Shown piece after piece: positions 18,311 through 27,914 of a stretch of DNA of 64,000 nucleotides. The DNA lies in NCBI RefSeq assembly GCF_900091725.1, contig NZ_FMBW01000006.1, forward strand, positions 1-64,000, in the 5' to 3' direction. The number at the start of each line of letters is the position of its first letter. Position 1 is the stretch's first letter. This DNA is from Streptomyces sp. DvalAA-43 (lineage in GTDB: Bacteria; Actinomycetota; Actinomycetes; Streptomycetales; Streptomycetaceae). The notes under the pieces are model-generated. The model worked only from the letters and a program-made list of their open reading frames with translations, had not been told where the DNA came from and did not search any database. The translations under genes were made by a program, and so were the position numbers.

Positions 18311-19396
18311 ATGACGACGCTGCTATCACATAGGCCTCATGGGCCCGCCAGGCGTGTGGCACTGGTCCTGCTATCCGTTGTGGCGATCATGGTGGTCGGC
18401 ATCGTGACACCTGGATATGTGCGCGTTGCCAGTCCCCTCCTGGCCCTGCCACCGGCCTTGGCGGCCGCCATGCTGAGGCCCCGCCCCACCGCCCTCATCG
18501 GCGCGGCATCCCTCCTGGGGGAAGCAGTCATCGGCCTGTTCCACTACGACGTTGCTGCGGTGAACTGGTCCATCCAGGCCGTAACGGTTCTGCTCGTCAG
18601 CATCATCGCCGTGTATCTCTCCCACGTACGCGAAGCACAACTTCAGACACTGACCCAAGTTCGGAAGATCGCCGAGATCGCCCAGCGGCTGGTACTGCAA
18701 CCGATTCCGCCGGAACTGGGCCCCTTGCACATTGCCACGCTGTACATGGCAGCCGAGCAGGAAATGGAGATCGGCGGTGACCTCTACGCCGCCACACGCA
18801 CCACAAGCGGCACCCGACTGATCGTCGGGGACGTCCGCGGCAAGGGCCTCCCCGCCGTCGGCGACGCTGCCCAACTGCTCGGGGCCTTCCGCGGCATCGC
18901 CTACCAGGAGGCCGACCTGGTGCACCTCGCCAACAGCCTGGACACCAGCGTGACCTGGCACTTGTCCGGCACCTCCGACGACCCCCACGCCCAGGAGAGC
19001 TTCATCACCGCCGTCCTCGTCGACATCCCGGATGACATGCGCACCATCCGTCTGGTGCAGTGCGGCCATCCACCGCCACTCCTCTTGCGGGGCGGTCATG
19101 TCGATGTCCTCACCGCCGAGCAGCCCGCACCACCGCTCGGCCTGGGCCTCGGAGCGTACGAACACCACGTAGACGCCTTCACCCTTCTCCCGGGTGACCT
19201 CCTCCTTATGCACACTGACGGCGTGACCGAGGCGCGTGACTCCCGGGGCACGTTCTACCCGCTGGCTGAACGCCTTCCCCGATGGGCCGGCCAGGCACCC
19301 GAGACGCTCCTCGCGCATCTGCGATCCGATCTCCTGGCCCACACAGGAGGACGACTCGGCGACGACGCCGCGATGGTCGCGGTCGGAATTCCCTGA
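18311..19396 (+). CDS. PP2C-type (SpoIIE/RsbU-like) membrane phosphatase
   Basis: The protein has 361 residues from the ATG at 18311. Three to four membrane helices fill about 15-100 (ALVLLSVVAIMVVGIVTPGY at the start), then a linker helix leads into a SpoIIE-type PP2C domain at about 130-361. The metal-binding acids are all present: GGDLYAA, GDVRGKGLPAVGDAA, LLLMHTDGVTEARD and GDDAAMVAV. Such enzymes dephosphorylate anti-anti-sigma factors and so release alternative sigma factors in stress or development. No sensory PAS/GAF domain is present, so the membrane segment may be the sensor. A degraded relative lies at 24743-25180. Confidence 0.88.
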   Translation: MTTLLSHRPHGPARRVALVLLSVVAIMVVGIVTPGYVRVASPLLALPPALAAAMLRPRPTALIGAASLLGEAVIGLFHYDVAAVNWSIQAVTVLLVSIIAVYLSHVREAQLQTLTQVRKIAEIAQRLVLQPIPPELGPLHIATLYMAAEQEMEIGGDLYAATRTTSGTRLIVGDVRGKGLPAVGDAAQLLGAFRGIAYQEADLVHLANSLDTSVTWHLSGTSDDPHAQESFITAVLVDIPDDMRTIRLVQCGHPPPLLLRGGHVDVLTAEQPAPPLGLGLGAYEHHVDAFTLLPGDLLLMHTDGVTEARDSRGTFYPLAERLPRWAGQAPETLLAHLRSDLLAHTGGRLGDDAAMVAVGIP

Positions 19397-19916
19397 CTCC
19401 GCTCCGGTGTTTCAGAGCCAGCGGTGACCGATTACCAGTACATCGGCTAATGGCCTGGTCCAGTACCGGACGAACCTGTCCGTGCCTCGATCTGCCGCAG
19501 GGAGCAGCAGGTACCCGGCCCGGCCTCTTCCCCCGCGGAGTTCCCACCCGCCCCGACCCGCGCCCCATGACAGCAGGACGGGGGCGAACCAGGAGGGCCC
19601 CGCCCCGTGCGTCCGCCCTATGCTGTCCCGCTGCGTTCCGGAACCGCTGTGGGCCCAGCCGTGCTGCGCATGCACTGTCGGGGGTGGCGGTCGCGGGGCA
19701 GGAAGACTGGCCTTCCGCGCTTCGGCGCGGGTGCAGGCGCTCTTCATTGGACGACGAACAGCTGAGACATCGCCGCTCAACTGTTTGTGCGCGGATACGG
19801 CGAGCTTTGTGGCCCGGCCTGCGAGTGCCTCGGGCTCCTCGATGATCCATTCCAAGGGGTCGCCGGATGCTCGTAAGCGGATTCCCTCCGGCAGATCGGC
19901 CTGCGAGAGTGTACCC
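19397..19916. other. Gene-free stretch
   Basis: Between the phosphatase and the GNAT gene, 520 bases lack a recognisable gene. A very long minus-strand open frame covers it but has no coding character. Confidence 0.35.
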
Positions 19917-20390
19917 ATGAGTGACGTTGTTATCCGTCGGGCCGAGTGCGATGACGCTCCTGTGCTGGCAGCCATGCGCTGGCGGTTCAAGATGGAGGAG
20001 GGCGGCGACGAAGTCTCGCAGGACGAGGAGCAGTTCATCGCTGAGTGCGAGGGGTGGCTGCGTACCCGGATGGCCGGGCCGTGGCGTGTCTGGCTCGCGG
20101 AAGTGGGCGGCAGGCCGTGTGGCCACGTGTTCGTATATCTCGTGGAGAAGGTCCCGAGCCCGTCCCCGGGCTCCGATGAGCTCGGTTACGTGACGAACTT
20201 CTACGTCACCCCGGAACAGCGCAACCGCGGCCTGGGCCAGGCCCTCCTTGACGAGGCGACCAGCTATGCGCGAGCTCATCGCCTGGACACGCTGATCGTG
20301 TGGCCGTCCGAGCGGAGTGCCCCGCTGTACCGGCGCTGCGGCTTCGGCAGACCGGACGAACTCCTCGAGCAGCCCGTGGCGCCCAGCTGA
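19917..20390 (+). CDS. GNAT family N-acetyltransferase
   Basis: This single-domain acetyltransferase has 157 residues from the ATG at 19917. The N-terminal strand VVIRRAECDDAPVLAAMRW, the core strand ELGYVTNFYVTPEQRNRGLG with the acetyl-CoA loop Q/R-x-x-G-x-G/A (RNRGLG, about 102-107), and the final APLYRRCGFGRPDE are canonical. The FKMEEGGDEVSQDEEQFIAE helix may shape the acceptor pocket. GNAT enzymes transfer acetyl groups to amines or protein N-termini; the substrate cannot be predicted. No operon partners are seen. Confidence 0.82.
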   Translation: MSDVVIRRAECDDAPVLAAMRWRFKMEEGGDEVSQDEEQFIAECEGWLRTRMAGPWRVWLAEVGGRPCGHVFVYLVEKVPSPSPGSDELGYVTNFYVTPEQRNRGLGQALLDEATSYARAHRLDTLIVWPSERSAPLYRRCGFGRPDELLEQPVAPS

Positions 20391-21026
20391 GTGAAACCCC
20401 GTAGCGTCCTTTGGGCCGTGGCTCGGACGTTCTTCGCTCACACCCCAACGGGATGCCCCTCCCACGCAGCGGTCCTCAGGGCAGGAAACGGCCGTGCACT
20501 GTGGCGTACTCCTTGACGACGGCCACTCCGTTCCCCCGGGTCGCCTCCTACTGACCACACCATCGAGCTCCGGCCACCAGCCCTGTGGCGCACTCGCCAG
20601 TTGAATCATGCTCAGCTCGCCGACCATCTGGCCGAGGCCGACGTTGTGAGCAGTCACTATGGTGGATACGGACTGGGGACTGCGACGCCCCGCCGCACCT
20701 GTGTTTCCCGATGCCGGACTTGGTTGTGGCGGGCTGAAGTGGGCGGGGCAGGGCATTCGGCAGCCGGCTGCGGCGAAGTCTGCGGCGCGGTCCTGGCGGA
20801 CGTCGGCGAAGCTGTACGCGAACGGCGAGTCTGCGGGGGCCGGGGACGACGACGGTGCCTTGCGCGACGAGCAGGAAGTGTGCGAGACCGGGAGATCCGG
20901 AGCCGTCTGAACTGGTGGAGTCATGCGAAGGTCTGTTCGGCGGCCCTGCGGGCGTAGGGGCGGCGGCGCGGGCACCCTCGCATAGGCTCGCCGTCTCATC
21001 CGACGCATTGTGACGAGGATCAGCCC
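20391..21026. other. Intergenic stretch with a possible minus-strand gene fragment
   Basis: Most of these 636 bases show nothing. A short minus-strand stretch around 20720-20830 (YSFADVRQDRAADFAAAGCR) has protein-like composition and may be a shard of a lost gene, but I cannot place it in a family. Confidence 0.3.
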
Positions 21027-21572
21027 ATGCGCAGCAGCACCAGGATCCGTCTGATCGAGCCCGCAGACGCCGCCCCGATCGCCGCGCATCGGCTGCGGGA
21101 CTTCGAGGCTTTCCGGCCGTGGGAACCGTCCCAGCCGGCGGAGTTCTTCACTCCGGAGGGGCAGGCGGAGCGGATCGACAGCCTGTTGGCCGGATTCCGG
21201 GGCGGCACGGTCTGGCCGGGCGTGGTGCTCGCCGACGACCAGGTGATCGGGCAGGTCACCGTCGGAGGCATCCTGCCGCAGCCGCATCTGCGTCGCGGTT
21301 CCGTCGGATACTGGATCGCCAGCGTCGCCCAGAACCAGGGGCACGCCGGGCACGCCGTCGGGCTTGCACTCCAGGTGATGAGGGACGAACTCGGGCTGCA
21401 CCGCGCCGAGGCGTCCACCAATCTGGAGAATCTGCCGTCGCAGCGGGTGCTGCGCCGCAACGGGTTCAGCCCGTACGGCGTTGCGCACTCCTCGATCTTT
21501 CTCGACGGGAGCTGGCGGGACGGGCTGCTGTGGGAGCGGATCCTCGGCGACCAGCTGATCGTCTCGGATTGA
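21027..21572 (+). CDS. RimJ/RimL-type GNAT acetyltransferase
   Basis: The 181-residue protein starts at the ATG at 21027 with GAGGA just upstream. It has the RimJ/RimL layout: RIRLIEPADAAPIAAHRLRD, FRPWEPSQPAEFFTPEGQAE, RRGSVGYWIASVAQNQGHAG and the C-terminal EASTNLENLPSQRVLRRNGF. The acetyl-CoA loop reads NQGHAGHAV, matching Q-x-x-G-x-A. Members acetylate ribosomal protein N-termini, antibiotics or metabolites. It is a standalone gene. Confidence 0.82.
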   Translation: MRSSTRIRLIEPADAAPIAAHRLRDFEAFRPWEPSQPAEFFTPEGQAERIDSLLAGFRGGTVWPGVVLADDQVIGQVTVGGILPQPHLRRGSVGYWIASVAQNQGHAGHAVGLALQVMRDELGLHRAEASTNLENLPSQRVLRRNGFSPYGVAHSSIFLDGSWRDGLLWERILGDQLIVSD

Positions 21573-21844
21573 GTTCGCTTGTAGGTCGTGACAGTTGGGG
21601 TTGTCGGCTGCGGAGTTGTGCAGATGGTGGATGGGAACGGGTAGCCCCAGTGCTGCCTTCGTGCCCGTCGAAGCGCCGGAAGTCGACCACGATCCCGTCA
21701 GCGCTGTTCTGACGGCCCGGCAGGGCATCGCCCGACTTCCAGGCGTTCCAGGCATTCGATGTGTTTCCGGGCTACTCCCTGGTGTCCTTCCCGGGCACGG
21801 AAGTGTTGGCCCGCGTGAGGTTGAGGGCACAGTTGATGTGTGGT

Positions 21845-22372
21845 TCAGAGCAATGCGGTGGCGAGGTCGCGCCACGTGTGTACCTCATCCACCAGATAAG
21901 GGTGCACACCCACAGACCGGTCGGCTCCCAGGCGGCTCATCCGAGGTCCGTGCGCACCGATGATTCGTGCGGACGGCGGAAGCGGAGGGCTGGCGGTATC
22001 CAGCGCGTCCAGGTACCGGCCAAGCGCAGTTCGAGGGCGGTGGTACCGGTCGACGAAGTCGGCGTGGCTGACGCCCAGTCCCACGAGGAGCCGGGCACGC
22101 TGTTGCTCGGGCAGCGCGTGGTAGGCAGCGGCAAGCCGGTCCGCAGGCTGTTCCCAGATGGACACGCAGCCGGTCGCGACGACAACTCGGCTTGTAGCGC
22201 TCAGGAGTTCAGCGGCAAGGACCAGGTCCCCGCTGGGATTACCGCCCGGACTCCCGCCGAGCCAGAGCGTCCCGTACCCCAGCTCCTCAAGTTCTCCCGC
22301 GGCTTCCTGGGCTTCGCGCCGATCCCCGTGCGTGAAGGCCAGGCTCCATATGCCGAATGCCCCGAGTTCCAT
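21845..22372 (-). pseudogene. Truncated F420-dependent LLM-class oxidoreductase
   Basis: From the ATG at 22372 the protein is a luciferase-like (LLM) F420-dependent oxidoreductase: FGIWSLAFTHGDRREAQEAA, ELEELGYGTLWLGGSPGGNP, VVVATGCVSIWEQPADRLAA and RARLLVGLGVSHADFVDRYH. It stops at 175 residues just after GAHGPRMSRLGADRSVGVHP, whereas the family runs to about 270-290. The last third of the TIM barrel is missing, and the 250 bases beyond the stop contain no trace of it. The product cannot fold as a full barrel and is probably inactive. Confidence 0.75.
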
Positions 22373-22791
22373 GAACAGTCCCCATCCTCAGACACGGTCC
22401 CACCCTTTCTATCGCCATGGCCGCGAGCCTCCCCGCAAGATTCCCCTTGCTGTCCAGAACTCGTGCCGGCAGCCTCGGCGCCCCGATCGTCCTCACGGTA
22501 GGTGCGCCAGAAACGGGCTGATGACCAGCACAGTCCCCAGGTAGCCGACGTCACCGGTCACCACACCGTCGCCGATCGCCGGATCCTGGCCGGCAGTCGC
22601 CCGAGGAGGTCGACTCGGTCGCTGTCAACAGGTAGACCCGCGAGGCAGGCATTCAATCCCTCGACGTGCTCCGATCTCATTCGGCCCGCGCCTACCTTGT
22701 CGACAACGGACCCGATCGAGTGGAAGCCCCCGTACTGGCTGGACGTGAGCCGTTCGTCGCCCAGGACTGCCTGAGTCAAGTCGTCAGATAT
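22373..22791. other. Gene-free stretch
   Basis: I see no supported gene in these 419 bases. A minus-strand frame (about 22558-22779) is open for 73 codons without recognisable features. Confidence 0.3.
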
Positions 22792-23211
22792 TCAACGGTC
22801 CCGGCAGATCCCTCGGACCTTTCCGTAGAAGTGTCCGATGCCTCTGCGCCCTCGCCGCCCCTCGTCACGAGAGCGATCCGCGCGGTGTGTACACGGGTCG
22901 TCCGCTGCGCGCCAGGTCTGTACCGAGCGTTCCTCGGCCGCCTTCATTCGGTCGGCGAGTTGCCGGTACTGGAACCTCGTTCCGCCGGGCAGCTCGATGC
23001 TCTCGAAGAGATTGTCCCGCCACGGCACGATGGTCATTGCGAGGTGCACCGCAGGGACTCCATCGATCTTGAGGGCTGATCTCACCATGTGCACGGTCGC
23101 GGCCGCGATCGCCGCACAGGTGATGACTGCCGCGATCACATCTCGTCTTGAGGAGTACCCGGGTTCCCGGCCTGCCTGGTCGCCGTCCTTGACGAGGATC
23201 GAAGACGCCAC
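22792..23211 (-). CDS. Hypothetical protein with one membrane helix
   Basis: A minus-strand frame of 139 residues from a GTG at 23211 has one membrane helix at about 24-42 (VIAAVITCAAIAAATVHMV) and then a conserved-looking stretch KIDGVPAVHLAMTIVPWRDN and LPGGTRFQYRQLADRMKAAE. The last 35 residues are Arg-rich and may be out of the true frame. No ribosome site is clear. I do not recognise the family; it may be the front of a damaged gene. Confidence 0.4.
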   Translation of the reverse strand: MASSILVKDGDQAGREPGYSSRRDVIAAVITCAAIAAATVHMVRSALKIDGVPAVHLAMTIVPWRDNLFESIELPGGTRFQYRQLADRMKAAEERSVQTWRAADDPCTHRADRSRDEGRRGRRGIGHFYGKVRGICRDR

Positions 23212-23365
23212 GGCTTGGTTTCTCGTACGACCAACGGGCTAGCCGCAGGTGCCGGAACCTGCTGAGGCAGGAACAGTGGAGAGAGTAGGACTCAGGAAGC
23301 CGCGCATCATGGTTCACCCGCCTGTCGGGCGTGCGCTGCCCCGGCCAGCCGAAAGGTGCATCCCC

Positions 23366-24109
23366 ATGTCCGCGGATCGCGCAACCCTCGACCCACCCCC
23401 TCTCACTGCCCTGGTCACCGGGGCCACGTCCGGCATCGGTCGGGCGGTGGCCAAGCGGCTGGCCGCCGATGGAATGTCCGTCGTCGTGTCCGGCCGCAAC
23501 GCTCAGCGTGGGGCCGAGACCGTCGACGAGATCACCACAGCCGGCGGCCACGCCCGATTCGTTGCGGCAGACCTGGAGGACCAGGCCGGCATCGACCGGC
23601 TCGTCGCGGAGGCCGGCGAGATCGACGTCCTGGTCAACAACGCCGGCCATGCCGTCTGGTCGCCGACCGAGGAGATGACGGTCTCCGACTACGACGCGAT
23701 GTTCGCCGGCAATGTCCGCGCGGCGTTCTTTCTCGTCGCCGCGTTCGTCCCGGAGATGGTGGCGAAGGGGGCGGGGAGCGTGATCAACATCGGCAGTGTG
23801 GCAGGCAGTCTCGGCTTGGCCAACGCTGCCGCGTACGGCGCGACCAAGGCCGCGCTGGCATCACTGACGCAGAGCTGGACGGCTGAGTACAGCGGCCGTG
23901 GCGTCCGCTTCAACACCGTTGCCCCCGGGCCCGTCTACACCCGGGGCGCGGCCCGCGAGCTGTTCGACGCAATCGCCGAAACCACAGCGATGAAGCGCGC
24001 GGCCGAGCCTGCCGAGGTAGCGGAGGTCGTTGCTTTCCTCGCCTCGCCGAAGGCCGGCTATGTCACCGGCGCGACCGTCGCGGTCGATGGCGGCCGCACC
24101 GCCATCTGA
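23366..24109 (+). CDS. SDR family NAD(P)-dependent oxidoreductase
   Basis: This 247-residue classical short-chain dehydrogenase starts at the ATG at 23366, with GAAAGGTG upstream. The dinucleotide motif is TGATSGIG (about 17-24), the structural motif is NNAG (about 91-94), and the catalytic Ser-Tyr-Lys are in INIGSVAGSLGLANAAAYGATK. The C-terminal MKRAAEPAEVAEVVAFLASP and GYVTGATVAVDGGRT complete the FabG-like pattern. It reduces a keto group or oxidises an alcohol; the substrate is unknown and there are no pathway neighbours. Confidence 0.88.
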   Translation: MSADRATLDPPPLTALVTGATSGIGRAVAKRLAADGMSVVVSGRNAQRGAETVDEITTAGGHARFVAADLEDQAGIDRLVAEAGEIDVLVNNAGHAVWSPTEEMTVSDYDAMFAGNVRAAFFLVAAFVPEMVAKGAGSVINIGSVAGSLGLANAAAYGATKAALASLTQSWTAEYSGRGVRFNTVAPGPVYTRGAARELFDAIAETTAMKRAAEPAEVAEVVAFLASPKAGYVTGATVAVDGGRTAI

Positions 24110-24742
24110 ACCCCAGACCAAGCGGGTCTCCAACGGACACACCACCTGCTGCGGTTCCTCACCAGCAGGCCGCGTGGCGAATCGTTGACCAGGTGCGTGT
24201 AGTCCGCGTTTCCGGGAGCTGGACGACGCTGAGTCGAGTGCTGTCCGCTCCTCTGCCGACGGCCTATGGCCGATGGCCGGGCAGGTCTCGGCGGCGCCGC
24301 AGGCCGGCGGGGATGTACTTGTCACAGTCCTGGCGAGCATGGCGGCCCCCTTTGTCGGTCGCTGTGGTGTGGGAGGGGACGTCGACTACCTCAGTCCGGC
24401 TTGTCAGACGATGACGGGGACCGCCTTGGCGCGATTGGTGGCCCAGTTGGTGACGACGGGCTTGTCGACGTTGGCGGTGTGGGGGAGCTTGAGCTCGCCG
24501 CGGGGTTGGGGTCGTCTTCGTCGCACTGTCCGACGGGGGAGACGACGCCTCCGGAACCGGAGCCGAAGGACACGCTGGGGGTGTTGATCTCCATGGCGCT
24601 GGTGATGTCGGGCTTGGCCTGGGCGGTGAGGAGGTTCGCGGCTGCGGCGGCCCGAACGAGACGGGCGGAACGGGAGGCGGGACGCGAGCGCAGTGTGATC
24701 TTCAGCGGCTGGCGGTTTCGGTGCTTCTGCTGACATCCCGGC
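24110..24742. other. Gene-free stretch
   Basis: On the minus strand a short C-terminal-like piece (LKLPHTANVDKPVVTNWATN then RAKAVPVIV, ending near 24404) and a separate frame starting MEINTPSVSFGSG suggest one small frameshifted gene at about 24391-24593. I do not recognise it. The remainder shows nothing. Confidence 0.35.
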
Positions 24743-25180
24743 ATGCGTACGGTGTGCGTCCTGGACTGCGGTCGTCGGCCTCTGCTCGTGCTCGGCCCGC
24801 ACGGCACAACCGAGGTGGAGACCGATCCCGGCCTGCCGTGCGGTAGGGGAGACCTGCTGTCCCGGGCCCCAGCCGTCACCCCTCGGACGCTTGGTCCCGG
24901 GCACTTGCTGGTGGCCCGTTCCGGAGGTGTCACCGAAGCACGGAACCGGGATTGCACCCTCTACCCCCGCCCGAACGGTTGAATAGTGGCTTCAGAAGCT
25001 GCCCACCATCCTCCGCCCAACCCGTCGCCTTTGCTCGAACACGACCCCGGCTCGCTGGGTACCCGACCTGGACGACGACGTAGCCCTTGTCACCCTGCAG
25101 ACCGAGAACGAGCTGCTGAGAGATCTCCTGCCGAATCCAGGCCACCTCCGTTCGGTATGGGTGAATTCCCGCGATCAACG
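24743..25180 (+). pseudogene. PP2C phosphatase remnant
   Basis: A plus-strand frame reads RRPLLVLGPHGTTEVETDPG, LTLGP-like TLGPGHLLVARSGGVTEARN and RDCTLYPRPNG. It corresponds to the C-terminal third of a SpoIIE-type PP2C domain (GHPPPLLL...PGDLLLLYTDGVTEARD..G.FYPL). Later bases in another frame (DLDDDVALVTLQTENELL) match the final D-D-x-A motif. The acidic residue of TDGVTEARD has become SGGVTEARN, so even the surviving part is damaged. Confidence 0.65.
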
Positions 25181-25263
25181 CAGCACCTGATCATTGGTGT
25201 GTCGTGGCGTAAATGTCACCGGCGACCGGCGTCATTGTCGGATGTGACCCGGGGTGGGGACGC

Positions 25264-27663
25264 TCACACCCCTCCCACACTGAACAGGGCATCGCGTGCG
25301 GCGGAAATGTCGGGGTCGGTCCAGCCTCGGATGCTGATCCGTGTCTCCTCGCCGGGGAGCAGTGTGACCAGGCCGCGGTCCGCTATGGCGTCGGGCCCCA
25401 GCCGGTCTGCCTGGAGCAGGAGGTCGCGTACCAGAGTGCGGGCCGTGATGACGATGTCAACGATGTCGGTTCCGGCGACGGCGTCGAGACGTACGTCGTA
25501 CTCCGGCACCGGGTAGTCGAACTCTTTGTCGGCCACGGGGAAGTGCACCGCCCGGAGCCCATCGGCGTCGGCCACGAGGAATTCGCTGGAGGAACCTTCC
25601 TCGGGCAGCAGCGGGCCGGGCACCGCGCGCCTCGTGACTGTCCGCGGGCCCGCAGCCAGTTCCAAGGACGCCTCGTGCAGCACGGTTCCCTCCGCGTTCA
25701 GTCGACGCAGGACGATCGTGGTGCGCCAGTCGGAGCCGGACTGGTTGTCGAGGGCGAGCACGGGACCGTTGCCGGTGGGGACGAGGGTGAGCAGTCGGTC
25801 CGCGTAGACCCGCCGCAGCTCGTGGTGGAGCGGCTTGAGCCGGCCGTCGCCGTCGACGGCCGCCCACGAACTGACCGGCCAGCAGTCGTTGAGCTGCCAG
25901 ACCACGGTGCCGGCACAGACCGGCCAACTCGCCCGCCAATGCTCGACGCCCGCGGCGACGGCGCGCGCCTGGACGACCTGGGCCAGGTAGTGCCACCGGT
26001 CGAAGTCGCCCTCGGGCAGACCGAAATGACGCTCGATGCCCCGATTGAGTTTGACGTTGCCGTCCGCGGCCTTCTGGTGATGCAGCATACCGGGGGAGTC
26101 CGGGGCGAGCAGCTCGCCGGGCAGGGCGCGGCGGAGCGTCGCGAGGGCGGGGGGAGCCTGCCAGCCGAACTCCGCGCAGAAGCGAGGTACGTCCGCCCGG
26201 TACTCGGCGTAGTCCTGACGGTTCCACACCTCCCAGGAGTGGTGGGTACCATGCCGGGGATCGTTGGGATGGTGGTCCCACGACCCGGACCAGGGGCTGC
26301 CCGCCGTGTACGGGCGGGTCGGGTCCAGCTCGGCGACGATCCTGGGCAGCAGCCCGAGGTAGTAGCCCTCGCCCCAGGAATTGCCGGCCAGCGGCTGCTC
26401 CCAGTCCCAGTCCCGGAACCCCCAGAGGTTCTCGTTGTTGCCGTTCCACAGCACCAGACTGGCGTGCGGCATCAGGCGGACAACGTTGTCCCGCGCCTCT
26501 GCCTCGACCTCTCCGCGCAGCGGCTGTTCCTCCGGATAGGCGGCGCAGGCGAAGAGGAAGTCCTGCCAGACCATGAGACCCAGTTCGTCGCACACGTCGT
26601 AGAACGCGTCGTCCTCGTAGAGGCCACCGCCCCATACGCGGATCAGGTCGATGTTGGCCTCGACGGCCTGGGCCAGCCGCGTCCGGTAGCGCTCTGGCGT
26701 GACCCGGGACGGCAGGACGTCGTCGGGGATCCAGTTGGCCCCCCGCACGAAGATCCGTACGCCGTTGACGACGAAGGTGAAGCCGGTGCCGTGGGCATCC
26801 GCGGAGCGGTCGATCTCGACCGTGCGGAAGCCGATGCGGTGCGTCCGGGCGTCGAGCCGGTCGCCTCGCTCGTCGAGCAGCGTCATGTCGAGTTCGTACA
26901 GCTGCTGTTGGCCGTATCCCCGGGGCCACCACAGGGCGGGTTCCGCCACATCCAGGCGCAGCACCGCGTCGTCGCCCTCGAAGGTGATCTCCGACTCCGC
27001 ACCGGCGACGGCGGCGCGGAGGGTCAGTCGACGGCCGGCGCCGTTCGCGGTGCGCTCGGTGCGCACCCGCAGTTCGACGCGGCCGGTGGAGCCGTCGACC
27101 GAGACGAGGGGACGGACCTCTGCGAGACGGGCGGTGGACCAGTGTTCGAGGCGTACCGGTCGCCACATGCCGGCGGTCACGACGGTCGGGCCCCAGTCCC
27201 AACCGAAGCTGCAGGCCATCTTGCGGATGTACTGGAAGGGCTCCGGGTAGGCGTTCGGGCGTTCCGCGGTCAGGGCGCGGACGCGGTCCGCCTCGTCGTA
27301 GGCCGACGCGAACCGCACTTCGAGCGGTCCGGTGCGACCCGTGACGTCGAAGCGGTGGACGCGGTGCATATTGCGCGTGGTGCCGAGGCTCCGGTCGGCG
27401 AGGAAGACCTCGGCGGCGGTGTCGAGTCCCTCGAAGACCAGATCGGTGTGTTCGTGCTCGCTGTCGTGGTGCAACTCGGTCACGTATGACCAGGTCTGTT
27501 GTCCCACCCAGGCGATCTCGGTCTCGTTGTGACCGATGAAGGGATCGGGGATGGCCTGTGCGGCGAGCAGATCGCTGTGGACGCAGCCGGGGACGCGGGC
27601 GGGCAACAGCGCGTCCTCGTGGCGCAGACTCCAGCCCTCGTGCAGCTGGGTGACGTCCTTCAT
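25264..27663 (-). CDS. GH2 beta-mannosidase
   Basis: This 799-residue glycoside hydrolase family 2 enzyme hydrolyses terminal beta-mannosides. The start is the ATG at 27663; there is no signal peptide, so it is cytoplasmic. The N-terminal jelly-roll domain spans about 1-180 (WVGQQTWSYVTELHHD, then FEGLDTAAEVFLADRSLG), the Ig-like domain about 180-290, and the TIM barrel from FTFVVNGVRIFVRGANWIPD (about 305). The acid/base is E411 in WNGNNENLWG and the nucleophile E498 in RFCAEFGWQAPPAL. DWDWE after NENLWGFR and HHSWEVWNRQDY are typical of beta-mannosidases rather than beta-galactosidases. A 13-bp inverted repeat lies 76 bases upstream. It faces an ABC importer and GH20 locus, suggesting it removes the beta-mannose of imported Man-GlcNAc-type oligosaccharides. 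Confidence 0.92.
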   Translation of the reverse strand: MKDVTQLHEGWSLRHEDALLPARVPGCVHSDLLAAQAIPDPFIGHNETEIAWVGQQTWSYVTELHHDSEHEHTDLVFEGLDTAAEVFLADRSLGTTRNMHRVHRFDVTGRTGPLEVRFASAYDEADRVRALTAERPNAYPEPFQYIRKMACSFGWDWGPTVVTAGMWRPVRLEHWSTARLAEVRPLVSVDGSTGRVELRVRTERTANGAGRRLTLRAAVAGAESEITFEGDDAVLRLDVAEPALWWPRGYGQQQLYELDMTLLDERGDRLDARTHRIGFRTVEIDRSADAHGTGFTFVVNGVRIFVRGANWIPDDVLPSRVTPERYRTRLAQAVEANIDLIRVWGGGLYEDDAFYDVCDELGLMVWQDFLFACAAYPEEQPLRGEVEAEARDNVVRLMPHASLVLWNGNNENLWGFRDWDWEQPLAGNSWGEGYYLGLLPRIVAELDPTRPYTAGSPWSGSWDHHPNDPRHGTHHSWEVWNRQDYAEYRADVPRFCAEFGWQAPPALATLRRALPGELLAPDSPGMLHHQKAADGNVKLNRGIERHFGLPEGDFDRWHYLAQVVQARAVAAGVEHWRASWPVCAGTVVWQLNDCWPVSSWAAVDGDGRLKPLHHELRRVYADRLLTLVPTGNGPVLALDNQSGSDWRTTIVLRRLNAEGTVLHEASLELAAGPRTVTRRAVPGPLLPEEGSSSEFLVADADGLRAVHFPVADKEFDYPVPEYDVRLDAVAGTDIVDIVITARTLVRDLLLQADRLGPDAIADRGLVTLLPGEETRISIRGWTDPDISAARDALFSVGGV

Positions 27664-27738
27664 GGTGTGCGGCTCCAATCGACTGGCGGCTGAGGGGTGC
27701 GTGTAACGGGGTGGCACATCGACGCTGCGATCACCGTA

Positions 27739-27779
27739 CTGTCCGTGAACCGGTGAAGGGGCGAATGGTTCACGGACAG
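27739..27779. promoter_or_regulatory. Inverted repeat upstream of the beta-mannosidase gene
   Basis: CTGTCCGTGAACC (27739-27751) is exactly inverted at 27767-27779 with 15 bases between. It lies 76-116 bases upstream of the beta-mannosidase start and 136 bases past the end of the beta-helix gene. The long spacer and promoter-proximal position favour an operator or looping site; a terminator for the upstream gene is the alternative. Confidence 0.55.
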
Positions 27780-27914
27780 GGGGCAACACAAAACTCCGGT
27801 CCCTGACGTGTGCATTTTTTTGCGGCTTCTACGGCTCGTGGTGGGCGGCCTATCGGTGGTCCTCGAGCCAGGCCGCCCGCCGGGCGGCCTGAGCCATGAG
27901 CCGGACGAACGGTC

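Noticed and set aside
19206..21875. An 889-codon open frame on the minus strand
   Set aside because: It is antisense to the PP2C gene's end and two clear GNAT genes, has low-complexity Arg/Pro/Ser-rich translation and no domain. Long antisense frames are expected at this GC content.
25213..27489. A 758-codon plus-strand frame over the beta-mannosidase
   Set aside because: It is antisense to a complete GH2 enzyme with both catalytic glutamates; the translation has no domain.
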